Counted from the first letter of the stretch, positions 26,533 through 36,766 are shown. The stretch is 61,493 bases of DNA from Clostridiales bacterium UBA4039 (GCA_002382805.1 DGAD01000056.1:1-61493); one strand, 5' to 3'. Notes: generated from the sequence alone by a model not told the origin. Numbers and translations: made by a program.

Positions 26533-27699
26533 ATGCGGATTATTCATACAGGGGATTGGCACATCGGAAAATTAGTTCACGGGGTTCATATGACAAAAGA
26601 TCAACGCCATATCCTAGAGCAATTTATACAATACGTCAAACAGCAACGACCGGATGTTATTATCATATCCGGTGATTTATATGATCGTTCAGTTCCTCCC
26701 ACAGAAGCAGTGGAACTTCTTGATGATGTGCTAAGTACATTAGTGGTCACTTTGCAAATAAAAGTTATTGCTATTGCCGGTAATCATGATAGTCCGGATC
26801 GATTGAGCTTTGCCACGAAAATGTTGCAAAAAAATGGAGTGTATATCTGTGGAAAGCTAACCAAGGAGATTGAGCCTATTGTTTTAGAGGATGAAAGCGG
26901 CGAGGTCTTTTTTTATCCGATACCCTATGCAGAACCGGCAGTAGTGCGCGAGCTATATCAAGATAGTACTATTCGTACACATGATGATGCCATGTATCAT
27001 ATATTAGATTCGATTAAAGAAGGATTAAGCGAAGAAAAAAGAACAGTCTGCATCGCTCATGGCTATGTTGCAGGGACGCAGGCGCTATACACCTCTGAAT
27101 CAGAACGCCCTTTAAGTATTGGCGGAAGTGAGTCTGTTGAGGTGGACTATTTTAAGCCGTTTAATTATGTGGCGCTTGGCCATCTTCATCAGCCACAAAA
27201 AGTTAAGTATCCCCATATAAGGTATGCAGGTTCCTTAATGAAGTATTCTTTTTCAGAAGCCACCCAATCCAAATCGATAACGCTTGTCGAGATGGATGCA
27301 AATGGGCAGTGCAATACCAAGGAAGTTCATTTTGAACCGTTGAGGGATATGCGCTGTATACGTGGAGAATTATCAAAGCTGATTCAACCGAGTGTGTATG
27401 AAGGAACAAATACCCACGACTATATTATGGCGGTATTGACAGATCGTGGCGAACTCATCGATGCTATGGAAAAACTGCGACAAGTGTATCCTAATACTTT
27501 ACGTCTTGAACGTGAGATACTCCGTGAAGAAAATGAAAATCAGCGTACATCTGCAGGAGATCAATTTGTGCAAAAAAATCCTGTCGAGCTTTTTAAAGAG
27601 TTTTATACCAATGTGTCCGGTCAATTATTTGATGAACAAAGGAGCGCATGTATAGAGGATGTATTTAATGACGTTCTTGAGAAAGAGAGGCGAAAATAA
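26533..27699 (+). CDS. sbcD: Nuclease SbcCD subunit D
   Basis: A 388-residue Mre11-type phosphoesterase. It shows metal-binding motifs in order: G-D-W-H-I-G (7-12), S-G-D-L-Y-D-R, G-N-H-D-S and L-G-H-L-H. With SbcC it cleaves hairpins and blocked DNA ends, suppressing palindromes and aiding repair. GAGAGGAAA precedes the ATG, and the stop overlaps the sbcC start by one base. Confidence 0.95.
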   Translation: MRIIHTGDWHIGKLVHGVHMTKDQRHILEQFIQYVKQQRPDVIIISGDLYDRSVPPTEAVELLDDVLSTLVVTLQIKVIAIAGNHDSPDRLSFATKMLQKNGVYICGKLTKEIEPIVLEDESGEVFFYPIPYAEPAVVRELYQDSTIRTHDDAMYHILDSIKEGLSEEKRTVCIAHGYVAGTQALYTSESERPLSIGGSESVEVDYFKPFNYVALGHLHQPQKVKYPHIRYAGSLMKYSFSEATQSKSITLVEMDANGQCNTKEVHFEPLRDMRCIRGELSKLIQPSVYEGTNTHDYIMAVLTDRGELIDAMEKLRQVYPNTLRLEREILREENENQRTSAGDQFVQKNPVELFKEFYTNVSGQLFDEQRSACIEDVFNDVLEKERRK

Positions 27700-30600
27700 T
27701 GCGACCGATTCAATTGGTAATGCAAGCGTTTGGTCCGTATAGTAAAAGAGAGATGATTGATTTTGGGAAAATTGGGAAAAGCAGTTTATTTCTTATTACC
27801 GGTCCGACAGGATCCGGTAAGACAACCATTTTTGACGCCATATGCTTTGCGTTATATGGCGAGACGAGTGGTAATGTTCGGGCACCGGAGCAGTTGCGCA
27901 GTCAGTTCGCAGATTCCGGGGTGATGACAGAAGTTGAACTGGTCTTTGAACTAAAAAAAATCGTCTATCATATTCACCGGATTCCAAAGCAACCAAAGCC
28001 GAAAACTCGTGGAGATGGTTTTACAGAGCAAAAGTCAGAAGCCACTTTAATTGTCGATACGCAAGGTGAGCGAAAAGTATATACAGGCGTTATGAGCGTT
28101 AACGAGATGGTTGAGACCATTATCGGTATTAATGCAGAACAATTTCGTCAAATTATGATGATTCCCCAAGGGGAGTTTCAACGGCTGCTTATTGCAGATA
28201 GCCAAGAACGGGAAAAAGTGCTGCGTAAACTGTTTGATACCCATATGTATCGATTATTTCAGCTAAACATTGATGAACGTTCAAAAAATCTCTATGGGCA
28301 AGTCAAAACAATGCAACAACTTCGTGAGCATGAGCTTAAACGCATAGAGTGTGATAAAGAGAGCCGACTTTACGAATATTTGCAGCAAAAACCACTGGGG
28401 ATAGCTACCATTATCCAAACAACCCAGCAAGTGATTCAAGAGGACAAGGAAAACATACACGCGGATCAACAAAGTATTCAAAACATTGATAAGGCCATAG
28501 AGCAGACAATCCAAAAAAGAGAACATGCGAATAAAGGTAATGAAAAGTTGTTGCAACTAGAGCGTGTATCCAAACAGTGGGAAGACCTTGATAAGCAACA
28601 AGAGGCGATACGTCTTCTTGAAGGTGATCTACAGCAGGGAAAAAAAGCCGCCAGCATAGAGCCATTAAAAAATCACTGGGAACAACGAAAAGAAGAAGTC
28701 AAGACGTTGGAGCAGATGAGAGAAAACCTAGTGAACCAAAAAAATCAGGTGGATAAAACATTTAGTGGGATTGAGAATGCATTAAAAGAACTACAGTCTG
28801 ACCAAAGAAAAGAAAAAGCAGAGCTCCTTAAACAAGAACAAAGACAGTTGCAAGAATACATGGAATGCATTGATCAATATCACAAGGTCAAAAATGAAGT
28901 AAGTGCAACTGAACAAGCTCTTGTGCAATTGGAGAGGCAAAAAAAAGAAAGTGAAGCAATCTATTCGAAGAACAAGGAAAGCATCAAAACATTAAATATA
29001 GAAAAAGATAATGGCGCCAAAGCAAAACTCAAACTTTTGGAACGTAAAGAAGTGCTTTTGGAGACAAGAACATATACAAAAGGGTATTCAAAGGCAAAAA
29101 AGTGGCTTTTATTAAAGGTAGAGGCCAAAGAAGCTTATACCAAAGTTTCGGAGCAATTTTTTCAGGTATCTGAGAATATGAAGCATGCACAGCATACGTA
29201 TAAAAAAACCCGAATGGAATTTATGCTAAATCAAGCAGCGCTTCTTGCCAGCGAACTTGAAGAGGGCATGCCATGTCCTGTCTGCGGATCGACAGAGCAT
29301 CCTAATAGGGTAATGTCGACAACAAACCTAGTAACACAAGAGCAGCTTAATAGTGCTGAACAGGTATATGAAAAACTGCGAGGGCAATGTCAGGAACTTG
29401 AACAAACATGTACAACAAAAAAAGAGCAGTTAAAACAATGGGAAGAAAAACTACAGGCACTTTTTGAAGAAGAGTTGCAGACCCAACTGATGGAGCTTAA
29501 TCAAGTCGAGCATGAGCTTATACGCTTGGAAAAAAAGCAAAAACAATTGGAAGCAGAATGCGAAGTAGAGGAAAAATTGATTGAGCAAAGCGCTCTTCAT
29601 GAAGAAAAAATCCAAAAGATTGAGCAAAGCCAAGTACAGTTAGAAGAAAAGCTAGAGCTCGTTCAACAGCAGTGGATTGAGGCAGGACAAATCTATACAG
29701 AACGAAAAACAATTTTTAAAGGGATCTGTGAACAGTTGCCTCAAGAGTATCGAGATAAAGCAAAGCTAAATAAAGCCTTAGAATCCGTGACCGAACTTAT
29801 AGAAAAGCAAGAACAGCAATTACTTATGTGTCTAGAGAGCTATGAACAGACAAAAGAGGAATTAAACCGGCTTCAAACAACAATAGTTGAACACGAAAAA
29901 CGATTTATGGTTGCCTGTTCATATCAGGATAAGACGTATGAAGAACTTTTAGAAGCCCTGAATATGCAAGGATTTGAGACACTAGATGCTTTACAAGAGG
30001 CTAAACTATCCGCTCAAGAGATGGAGCAGATGCAACACCAACTCGATAGCTACATTCAGCAAAAACATGCTCTACATATGCAAAAAAATAATCTTGAAGA
30101 GGAAATGAAAGGAATAAAACGCATTGATTTAGCAGTGTTTGAAGAGAGATTGACAGAGCTAAAAGCCCAAAGGGATAAGGTCAATCAACACTTAAGTCAA
30201 AAAAAATATCGCTATGAACATAATCAAAAAATCATTGATGGTGTGTTAGAGTTGCAGGCACAGATGGAAACTCAAGAAGCGCAATATGCAGTGCTGGGGG
30301 ATTTGGCACAAGTAGCCCAAGGTAACAATCCACTACGTATCTCTTTTGAGCGCTATGTATTGGCGGCGTTTTTGGAAGATGTACTTATCGCTGCAAATAC
30401 GCGATTGGCAAAAATGACCTTTGGACGATATGTTCTTTATCGTTCAGATGATCTAGAACGTAAAAATCGACAAAGTGGTCTGGAACTACAAGTATTTGAC
30501 AACTATACAGGAAAGATGCGCCATGTAAAAACGTTGTCCGGAGGTGAAAGCTTTAAAACGTCATTAGCCATGGCCTTAGGATTATCCGATGTAGTGCAAT

Positions 30601-30821
30601 CCTATAGCGGAGGGATTCAACTGGATACAATGTTTGTTGATGAAGGGTTTGGAACGTTAGACCAAGAATCCCTAGATAGTGCAATTAATTGCCTGATAGA
30701 TCTTCAAAAAAGTGGACGCTTGATTGGTATTATATCCCATGTACAAGAGTTAAAAGAACGTATTGAACATCGTCTAGAAATCTATGCATCGCAAACGGGG
30801 AGCCATGCAGAATTTGTATAA
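27699..30821 (+). CDS. sbcC: Nuclease SbcCD subunit C (Rad50-like ATPase)
   Basis: A 1040-residue SMC-like ATPase. Walker A G-P-T-G-S-G-K-T-T lies at 35-43, then long Glu/Gln/Lys-rich coiled coils with a zinc hook C-P-V-C near 526-529. The C-terminal half has signature L-S-G-G-E-S near 946 and Walker B M-F-V-D-E-G near 977. All parts needed for a functional protein are present. It is translationally coupled to sbcD through TAATG. Confidence 0.95.
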   Translation: MRPIQLVMQAFGPYSKREMIDFGKIGKSSLFLITGPTGSGKTTIFDAICFALYGETSGNVRAPEQLRSQFADSGVMTEVELVFELKKIVYHIHRIPKQPKPKTRGDGFTEQKSEATLIVDTQGERKVYTGVMSVNEMVETIIGINAEQFRQIMMIPQGEFQRLLIADSQEREKVLRKLFDTHMYRLFQLNIDERSKNLYGQVKTMQQLREHELKRIECDKESRLYEYLQQKPLGIATIIQTTQQVIQEDKENIHADQQSIQNIDKAIEQTIQKREHANKGNEKLLQLERVSKQWEDLDKQQEAIRLLEGDLQQGKKAASIEPLKNHWEQRKEEVKTLEQMRENLVNQKNQVDKTFSGIENALKELQSDQRKEKAELLKQEQRQLQEYMECIDQYHKVKNEVSATEQALVQLERQKKESEAIYSKNKESIKTLNIEKDNGAKAKLKLLERKEVLLETRTYTKGYSKAKKWLLLKVEAKEAYTKVSEQFFQVSENMKHAQHTYKKTRMEFMLNQAALLASELEEGMPCPVCGSTEHPNRVMSTTNLVTQEQLNSAEQVYEKLRGQCQELEQTCTTKKEQLKQWEEKLQALFEEELQTQLMELNQVEHELIRLEKKQKQLEAECEVEEKLIEQSALHEEKIQKIEQSQVQLEEKLELVQQQWIEAGQIYTERKTIFKGICEQLPQEYRDKAKLNKALESVTELIEKQEQQLLMCLESYEQTKEELNRLQTTIVEHEKRFMVACSYQDKTYEELLEALNMQGFETLDALQEAKLSAQEMEQMQHQLDSYIQQKHALHMQKNNLEEEMKGIKRIDLAVFEERLTELKAQRDKVNQHLSQKKYRYEHNQKIIDGVLELQAQMETQEAQYAVLGDLAQVAQGNNPLRISFERYVLAAFLEDVLIAANTRLAKMTFGRYVLYRSDDLERKNRQSGLELQVFDNYTGKMRHVKTLSGGESFKTSLAMALGLSDVVQSYSGGIQLDTMFVDEGFGTLDQESLDSAINCLIDLQKSGRLIGIISHVQELKERIEHRLEIYASQTGSHAEFV

Positions 30822-30952
30822 AATTTTGTTGTTGTATATTGCGATACGAATTAAACAATATTGTAACCGAGAAGACAACTTTCTCTATTTTAAAGAATGT
30901 GTTGACTTCCTATAATAATAGATGTAAATCTATTTATTTAAGGAGGGGCAAC

Positions 30953-31585
30953 ATGTTAAGTTTGAAATGGAAGAAAGTTGTTACTTTATTACTCGTTATG
31001 TCAATGATTATTGCTATGACAGGATGTGGAAGTGACGGGGAGACTGAAGATAAGGTTTTTAAAATTCTAGAAGAGGTTCGCCTTGAAGTAGAACAAAAAA
31101 GTCAGGCAGACAAACTGACATCTTTGTATCATTTGATTGAGAAAAGTACCAATGTCAATGAACTCCAAGAATTACTGGAGCAAGTGGCAAAAACAATCGT
31201 AGGACGCATTAATCAGTACAATATGAAAAATATTAATGTCATACTACAAAATGCAATAGAATACATTAACGAGAATTATCGTTTGCCCATTACGCTAAAT
31301 GAATTGGCAGAACATACGTATGTCAGTACGTATTATCTAAGTCGTATGTTCTCCAAAGAGCTCGGAAAAACATTCATTGATTATCTTAATGAGGTACGTA
31401 TTGAGCAAGCAAAGCAACTTCTCGTAGATGATGGCTTTAAAACCTATGAAGTCGCAGAACGTGTAGGTATTTCAGATGCCCATTATTTCTCCAAATTGTT
31501 TAAAAAATATACTGCGCTGACACCAACAGAATTCAAGCTTCAAGAAGAAAAAAAGACTAGGCATAAAGTCCTATTGATGGTATAA
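30953..31585 (+). CDS. Chimera: lipoprotein signal peptide fused to AraC-type DNA-binding domain
   Basis: A 210-residue product from ATG 30953, chosen for its AGGAGGGG site. Residues 1-25 are a typical lipoprotein signal ending A-M-T-G-C, followed directly by a G-S-D-G-E-T stretch as in sugar-binding lipoproteins. From about residue 34 the sequence instead resembles the C-terminal part of a YesN-type AraC response regulator: a helical linker, then two helix-turn-helix units (about 98-195, with Y-L-S-R-M-F-S-K-E and Y-F-S-K-L-F-K-K-Y). No receiver domain is present. The arrangement suggests a deletion that joined two neighbouring genes. As exported protein it could not bind DNA, so it may be a pseudogene. 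Confidence 0.82.
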   Translation: MLSLKWKKVVTLLLVMSMIIAMTGCGSDGETEDKVFKILEEVRLEVEQKSQADKLTSLYHLIEKSTNVNELQELLEQVAKTIVGRINQYNMKNINVILQNAIEYINENYRLPITLNELAEHTYVSTYYLSRMFSKELGKTFIDYLNEVRIEQAKQLLVDDGFKTYEVAERVGISDAHYFSKLFKKYTALTPTEFKLQEEKKTRHKVLLMV

Positions 31586-31586
31586 T
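31577..31586 (+). promoter_or_regulatory. Extended -10 promoter of the GGDEF gene
   Basis: TGGTATAAT ends at 31586 and is an extended -10 box overlapping the stop codon (31583-31585) of the chimera gene. It lies 37 bases before the next start codon. Confidence 0.55.
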
Positions 31587-31622
31587 TTAAGTATTAACAT
31601 GCTGTTAATAGGGGGGAGAATT

Positions 31623-32711
31623 ATGCGCGTTCATGAGAGGAAAAAGAAGTGGAATCGAAGGCTAATTAATTTTTTATGGATGGCTCTAATTTTTAACATT
31701 ATAGTGACGATGATTAACATACGGCTTAATGACATCGACTTTGCACATACATTGATACTTCAAGTGGGAATACCGATTACAGTTTTTTTGATATGCATTC
31801 TATTGTTTGAATGGAATCTAAAGCAAAAGGATGTCATTAATGACTATCTGTTGATAGTTGGCATGATGATCATCATTGCATCGTTTATGTTCTTTTATGA
31901 TTCAGTCATGTCGGTCATAATTATTTTGTTTGTCTTTCCGATTTTCTTTGCTGTCTTCACCATGAAAAAACGCTTGATTTTCTTTGCTTTTGCTGCGGAT
32001 ATGATTACTTTTTGGGGACTCAATCTTTTATGCCCGCACTTTGACTATCTCTTACTGGATCAGATAACTTTTACATTTCTACTTATTGTTGCCTATTTCT
32101 TAGGTATCATGTTAACCAATCACTACCAAGAATTAAATAATGAGCTTCTAGAAGCTGTAAAAAATGAAAAAGAACTATTGTATAAAAAAGTATTTATGGA
32201 AAAATTGGCAAAAATTGATTTGGCAACGAATTTATATAATCATAAAACGTTACATGAATATTTGGAAAAAATCATGGAGCAGTTTAGTCGACGACCTTTT
32301 CCTCTACATGTAGCGCTTCTAGATTTAGATGACTTTAAAAAGGTTAATGACACCTATGGACATTCAGTTGGGGACCTAGTGATTGAAACGACAGCCCAGA
32401 TCATTCTAGAACATATTAGTGATCATGACTTCGCATCACGTTATGGAGGCGAAGAGTTTGCTATTGTTTTTCTTGAAAAGACCCAAGAAGAATGTCTTGA
32501 TATACTCGAAAAAATTAGAGCTTCCTTAGAAGCTCAAAAGTTTGATGAAATGAACAATGAAGTGATGACCTTAAGTATTGGTCTTGCAACGGAAGCAGGA
32601 GCTTTAGATAAAGACCGATTATTTAACAAAGCAGATGAATATCTTTATCACTCCAAGCGCAAAGGGAAAAACCAGATTACCTATGGCATAAGTTGTTTAA
32701 ATGCTGAATAA
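31623..32711 (+). CDS. Membrane diguanylate cyclase (GGDEF)
   Basis: A 362-residue protein that should make cyclic di-GMP from GTP. Five to six membrane segments (about 15-180) form an N-terminal sensor, followed by a short coiled-coil linker and a GGDEF domain. The catalytic signature reads G-G-E-E-F near residue 274, an active variant. No RxxD inhibitory site is seen five residues upstream. ATG 31623 follows GGGGGGAG. Its 3' end overlaps the convergent aldolase gene by 35 bases. Confidence 0.9.
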   Translation: MRVHERKKKWNRRLINFLWMALIFNIIVTMINIRLNDIDFAHTLILQVGIPITVFLICILLFEWNLKQKDVINDYLLIVGMMIIIASFMFFYDSVMSVIIILFVFPIFFAVFTMKKRLIFFAFAADMITFWGLNLLCPHFDYLLLDQITFTFLLIVAYFLGIMLTNHYQELNNELLEAVKNEKELLYKKVFMEKLAKIDLATNLYNHKTLHEYLEKIMEQFSRRPFPLHVALLDLDDFKKVNDTYGHSVGDLVIETTAQIILEHISDHDFASRYGGEEFAIVFLEKTQEECLDILEKIRASLEAQKFDEMNNEVMTLSIGLATEAGALDKDRLFNKADEYLYHSKRKGKNQITYGISCLNAE

Positions 32712-33708
32712 AGGCGTCTACAGCTTCTGCGGGAGTAGCCCAAGAAGTGACCAAACGAATAGCGGAGTGTTTTTGATCTATAGTTGCCCATACATAAAAA
32801 TCAAAATCTTTCTTTAAAGCTTCAATGATAGTATTTGGAAGGATTGGAAAGATTTGGTTTGTAGTTGAGTTCATGAGAAAATCATATCCGCACTGTTGGA
32901 TTCCATGTACAAGTTTGCCGGCCATGGTATTTGCATGCGTAGCTAAATCAAAATATAACTGGTTTTCAAACAGTGTGATAAATTGAATACCAAGTAGGCG
33001 TCCTTTGGCGAGAAGGGCGCCTTTTTGCTTAATGTGATAACGAAAATAAGCTTTGAGTTCTTGACGGGAGATAACAAGCGCTTCGCCAAGTAAAGCGCCG
33101 TTTTTGGTAGCGCCAATATAAAAAGCGTCAAAAAGGTATGCAAGTGCTTCAAAAGGAACATCATTATCAACAGCCATACAGGCTGAACCTAGGCGGGCGC
33201 CATCCATATAAAAGAACAAGTCATGTTCGTCGCATACCCTACGAATCGCTTGAAGTTCTTGATGCGTGTAGATCGTTCCAATCTCTGTAGAATTTGAGAT
33301 GTACACAAGTTTTGGATAAACCATATGTTCATCTTCATGGATGTGGATTACTTCTTCGATTTGTTTAGCAGTGAGTTTTCCGTTTTTTGTCGGTACAGTG
33401 ATGACCTTATGGCCGGTAGCTTCGATTGCTCCGGTTTCATGGGTGCATACATGTCCTGTTTCAGGGGCGATAACGGCCTCGTGGGGACGCAAAAATGCAG
33501 AAATAGCTGTAAGGTTTGTCACCGTTCCACCTGCAAAGTAGTGTATATCAATAGCTTCATTTTTTAAAAGTTTTTTTAGATGGGCTGTAGCCTGGGCACA
33601 AAGTCGATCCTCACTGTATCCATCCATTTGTTCAGCGTTAGTATGGATAAGTGCATTAAGAATTGAAGGATGGGCACCTTCACTATAATCATTTTTAAAA
33701 CTATACAT
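32677..33708 (-). CDS. Low-specificity threonine aldolase / beta-eliminating lyase family enzyme
   Basis: A 343-residue PLP enzyme expected to cleave L-threonine or L-allo-threonine to glycine and acetaldehyde. The Schiff-base lysine is Lys202 in I-G-A-T-K-N-G. Other family features are Y-F-A-G-G-T-V-T-N near 57-65 and F-Y-M-D-G-A-R-L near 166-173, whose Asp contacts the PLP ring. GGAGGCA precedes the ATG. Other members of this fold are tyrosine phenol-lyases, so the exact substrate is inferred. It converges with and overlaps the GGDEF gene by 35 bases. Confidence 0.88.
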   Translation of the reverse strand: MYSFKNDYSEGAHPSILNALIHTNAEQMDGYSEDRLCAQATAHLKKLLKNEAIDIHYFAGGTVTNLTAISAFLRPHEAVIAPETGHVCTHETGAIEATGHKVITVPTKNGKLTAKQIEEVIHIHEDEHMVYPKLVYISNSTEIGTIYTHQELQAIRRVCDEHDLFFYMDGARLGSACMAVDNDVPFEALAYLFDAFYIGATKNGALLGEALVISRQELKAYFRYHIKQKGALLAKGRLLGIQFITLFENQLYFDLATHANTMAGKLVHGIQQCGYDFLMNSTTNQIFPILPNTIIEALKKDFDFYVWATIDQKHSAIRLVTSWATPAEAVDAFIQHLNNLCHR

Positions 33709-33789
33709 AATGCCTCCGTTCGATATTTTATTTTTTCAATGGTTCGTTATTAGTATATCGATAAGTTTTAAAATATTCAAGAAAAAGCA

Positions 33790-33818
33790 TTGATTTGTCA
33801 CTTGTTTCAGCGTATACT
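33790..33818 (+). promoter_or_regulatory. Promoter of the SulP operon
   Basis: TTGATT at 33790-33795, a 17-base spacer and TATACT at 33813-33818. The predicted transcription start near 33825 lies downstream of ATG 33795, which supports the start at 33864. Confidence 0.75.
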
Positions 33819-33863
33819 TATTTCGGTTTAAAATATAAATATAGAAAGAAGCGAAGAAGTAAA

Positions 33864-35486
33864 ATGTCAAAATTAAAACCAAAATTATTTTCTGTCATCA
33901 AAGGATATACGAAAAAAAATCTTGTTGATGATGTTGTTGCGGGAGTTATTGTTGCGATTATTGCATTACCCTTATCAATAGCTCTAGGAATTGCGTCGGG
34001 TGTAAGCCCTGAAAAAGGATTGATAACTGCGATTATTGCCGGTTTTTTAATTTCCTTTTTTGGTGGGAGCCGTGTGCAAATTGGAGGACCGACAGGGGCC
34101 TTTATGGTCATTGTCTATGGGATTGTTGTAGAACATGGTGTTGAAGGATTAATTATGGCGACCATAATGGCCGGTGTAATATTAATTATTTTTGGATTAG
34201 CGCGATTTGGAAGTGTTATTAAGTTTATTCCCTATCCTATTACGACCGGTTTTACGACAGGTATTGCAGTAACAATTTTTTCCTCTCAAATGAACGATTT
34301 TTTTGGGTTAAATATTGAGGCATTGCCGGCAGAGTTTCTAGAAAAATGGCATGTTTATTTTAGCAATATACATCGTGTGGATATAACGACACTGGGTATA
34401 GGTCTTTTGGCACTACTGATCATTATCTTTTGGCCAAAAGTCACTAAAAAGGTTCCGGGAGCTTTGATTGCCATTATTATCACTGCGGCAGTCGTTCAAT
34501 TTTTTTCACTGGATGTAGCGACGATTGGAACCAAGTTTGGTAATATCTCAGGAAAAATTCCACCGATTCAGATACCGCATTTTTCTTATGAGACGATGCG
34601 AGCACTTATTGCACCAGCGTTTACCATTGCAGTGCTTGGCGCTATTGAATCCCTGCTTTCAGCAGTGGTATCGGATGCAATGATTGGAAGTAAGCATCGG
34701 TCCAATATGGAACTTGTGGCACAGGGAATTGCAAACATTGGGTCTGGACTATTTGGTGGTATTCCTGCTACAGGAGCGATTGCACGAACGGTGGCAAACA
34801 TTAAAAATGGTGGACGAACACCGATTGCAGGAATGGTACATGCAATCACTCTATTGTTAATTATGCTTTTATTTATGCCGCTGGCAAAACTTATTCCGCT
34901 GTCAACGCTTGCAGCGATACTCATTATTGTTGCATATAATATGAGTGAGTGGAGAGATTTTATTGGACTATTTAAAGCACCTAAAAGTGATGTATTGGTT
35001 CTTGTCCTTACCTTTGTCATTACGGTCGTATTTGATTTGGTCTTAGCTATTGAAATTGGAATTGTGCTTGCAGCGTTTTTGTTTATGAAACGTATGGCAG
35101 ATGTGACCAATGTCTCAGTTAATCAGCTAGATGCATCGGAGGAAAATGATCATGAGTCCAATGTGATGTTACATGAGTTCGAAGAACATTTCCCAAATAA
35201 TTTGGGACGGGTTCAAATCTATGATATCAATGGACCGTTTTTCTTTGGAGCTGTGGACAAGTTTTTGGATACAATGCGCCATATCCATGCGGACGTTGAC
35301 ATGCTAATTATACGCATGCATCATGTACCTGCAATGGATGCGACGGCAATGCATGCACTAAAACGCGTTATACATTTATGCAATCAAATGGACATAAAAA
35401 TTATTATAGAAGGAGTTAATGAGCAACCTAAAAAATTGCTAGAAAAAGCTGGGTTTTCCCAATATCTAAAAAAAGGAAGTGTTTGA
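33864..35486 (+). CDS. SulP-family anion permease with STAS domain
   Basis: A 540-residue transporter with ten to twelve membrane segments and SulP hallmarks: V-V-A-G-V-I-V-A-I-I-A-L-P-L near the start and G-G-P-T-G-A-F near residue 75. A STAS domain occupies about 445-540, including P-A-M-D-A-T-A-M-H-A-L. Substrate could be sulfate, bicarbonate or another anion. The start at 33864 fits the promoter position but has only a weak GAAG-type ribosome site. Its stop overlaps the next start (TGATG), so it heads a likely three-gene operon. Confidence 0.9.
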   Translation: MSKLKPKLFSVIKGYTKKNLVDDVVAGVIVAIIALPLSIALGIASGVSPEKGLITAIIAGFLISFFGGSRVQIGGPTGAFMVIVYGIVVEHGVEGLIMATIMAGVILIIFGLARFGSVIKFIPYPITTGFTTGIAVTIFSSQMNDFFGLNIEALPAEFLEKWHVYFSNIHRVDITTLGIGLLALLIIIFWPKVTKKVPGALIAIIITAAVVQFFSLDVATIGTKFGNISGKIPPIQIPHFSYETMRALIAPAFTIAVLGAIESLLSAVVSDAMIGSKHRSNMELVAQGIANIGSGLFGGIPATGAIARTVANIKNGGRTPIAGMVHAITLLLIMLLFMPLAKLIPLSTLAAILIIVAYNMSEWRDFIGLFKAPKSDVLVLVLTFVITVVFDLVLAIEIGIVLAAFLFMKRMADVTNVSVNQLDASEENDHESNVMLHEFEEHFPNNLGRVQIYDINGPFFFGAVDKFLDTMRHIHADVDMLIIRMHHVPAMDATAMHALKRVIHLCNQMDIKIIIEGVNEQPKKLLEKAGFSQYLKKGSV

Positions 35487-36766
35487 TGTATATTAAAGAA
35501 AAAATATATGAAAGAGATGTTCACAAAGACGTTGTGCTTAAAATACTTGCAATCATACCAAGTCTGTTTTTGATATATGGTGTGGCAGTTACTCTCTTTA
35601 CATATCCGAATCTACGAAGTTTTTTAGGTGGATTTAGAGATATATTATTATCACCAACAGTGTTGTTAACGGATTTTATTCAAGTTGGAGGCCTTGGCGT
35701 AGCCTTTATACATACGGCGATTATTGGGTTTATGATGCTATTGCTTTTTTGGCATTATAAGTTAAGAATTAACGGCTTATTAATCGCAGCGTTTTTTACC
35801 GTAATCGGATTTTCTTTTTTTGGCAAGAACTGGGTTAATATACCTCCTGTGTTTTTAGGAGGGATTCTTTATAGTCGGTATCAAAAGATATCATTTAAAA
35901 ATGTGGTTCTTGTGATTATGTTTGGTACGGCTCTCTCGCCGATTGTTAGTGAGTTAATGTTTTCTGGAGTGATTCCAGACAGGTATAATATCCCGGCAGG
36001 GATTGTTATTGGCGTATTTATCGGTTTTATTATTGTTCCCTTATCTTCCCATATGCTAAGATTTCATGATGGTTTTAATCTTTATAATATTGGCTTTACT
36101 GCAGGTATTATCGGAACTGTTATTACGAGCCTATTGCGCAATATGGACATAGAAATACAGTCGGCATATATCCTCTATGAAGAGCAGACGGTCTCACTTT
36201 GGGTACTTATGATCATAGGCTTTGTTTCTTTGATTGTTATTGGTGCGCATATCAAGTATAATGGGGTTCTAGAGTATTCAAAGATTTTAAGGCATAAGGG
36301 ACGAACGATTACAGATTTCACATCATTGGATGGATATGGAATTACGTTTATGAATATGGGAATTATGGGAATGCTAAGCTTAGTTCTGGTTTTCCTTTTA
36401 GGAGGCGTACTTAACGGTCCGATTCTTGCAGGCATCTTAACGATTGTAGGATTTTCTGCATTCGGAAAACATCCAAAAAACGCAACCCCAATTGTTCTAG
36501 GCGTTATTATTGCAGCGATGTTATTTGGCGCGGACTTATCATCAACCTCAGTTATTATAGCGGTTCTGTTTTCTACGACCATTGCACCCATTGCCGGTAC
36601 ATTTGGACCTTTTATCGGTATTATTGCCGGAATTCTTCATTTTATTCTAGTGACAAAAGTTGGGGATATTCATGGTGGGATGAATTTGTATAATAACGGA
36701 TTTTCCGGAGGGATTGTTGCCGGGTTTTTAGTTCCCATTGTGGATGCGTTTAAAAAAGGAGAGTAA
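35486..36766 (+). CDS. DUF1576 polytopic membrane protein
   Basis: A 426-residue protein with about ten to twelve membrane segments. It appears internally repeated: the phrase F-x-x-x-G-F-S-x-F-G-K appears near residues 110 and 325, and D/H-G-x-N-L-Y-N near 195 and 400. This matches DUF1576, of unknown function. ATG 35486 is preferred over TTG 35483; AAAGGAAG lies just upstream. The one-base overlap with SulP suggests joint synthesis, so a role in anion or linked transport is possible but unproved. Confidence 0.82.
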   Translation: MYIKEKIYERDVHKDVVLKILAIIPSLFLIYGVAVTLFTYPNLRSFLGGFRDILLSPTVLLTDFIQVGGLGVAFIHTAIIGFMMLLLFWHYKLRINGLLIAAFFTVIGFSFFGKNWVNIPPVFLGGILYSRYQKISFKNVVLVIMFGTALSPIVSELMFSGVIPDRYNIPAGIVIGVFIGFIIVPLSSHMLRFHDGFNLYNIGFTAGIIGTVITSLLRNMDIEIQSAYILYEEQTVSLWVLMIIGFVSLIVIGAHIKYNGVLEYSKILRHKGRTITDFTSLDGYGITFMNMGIMGMLSLVLVFLLGGVLNGPILAGILTIVGFSAFGKHPKNATPIVLGVIIAAMLFGADLSSTSVIIAVLFSTTIAPIAGTFGPFIGIIAGILHFILVTKVGDIHGGMNLYNNGFSGGIVAGFLVPIVDAFKKGE

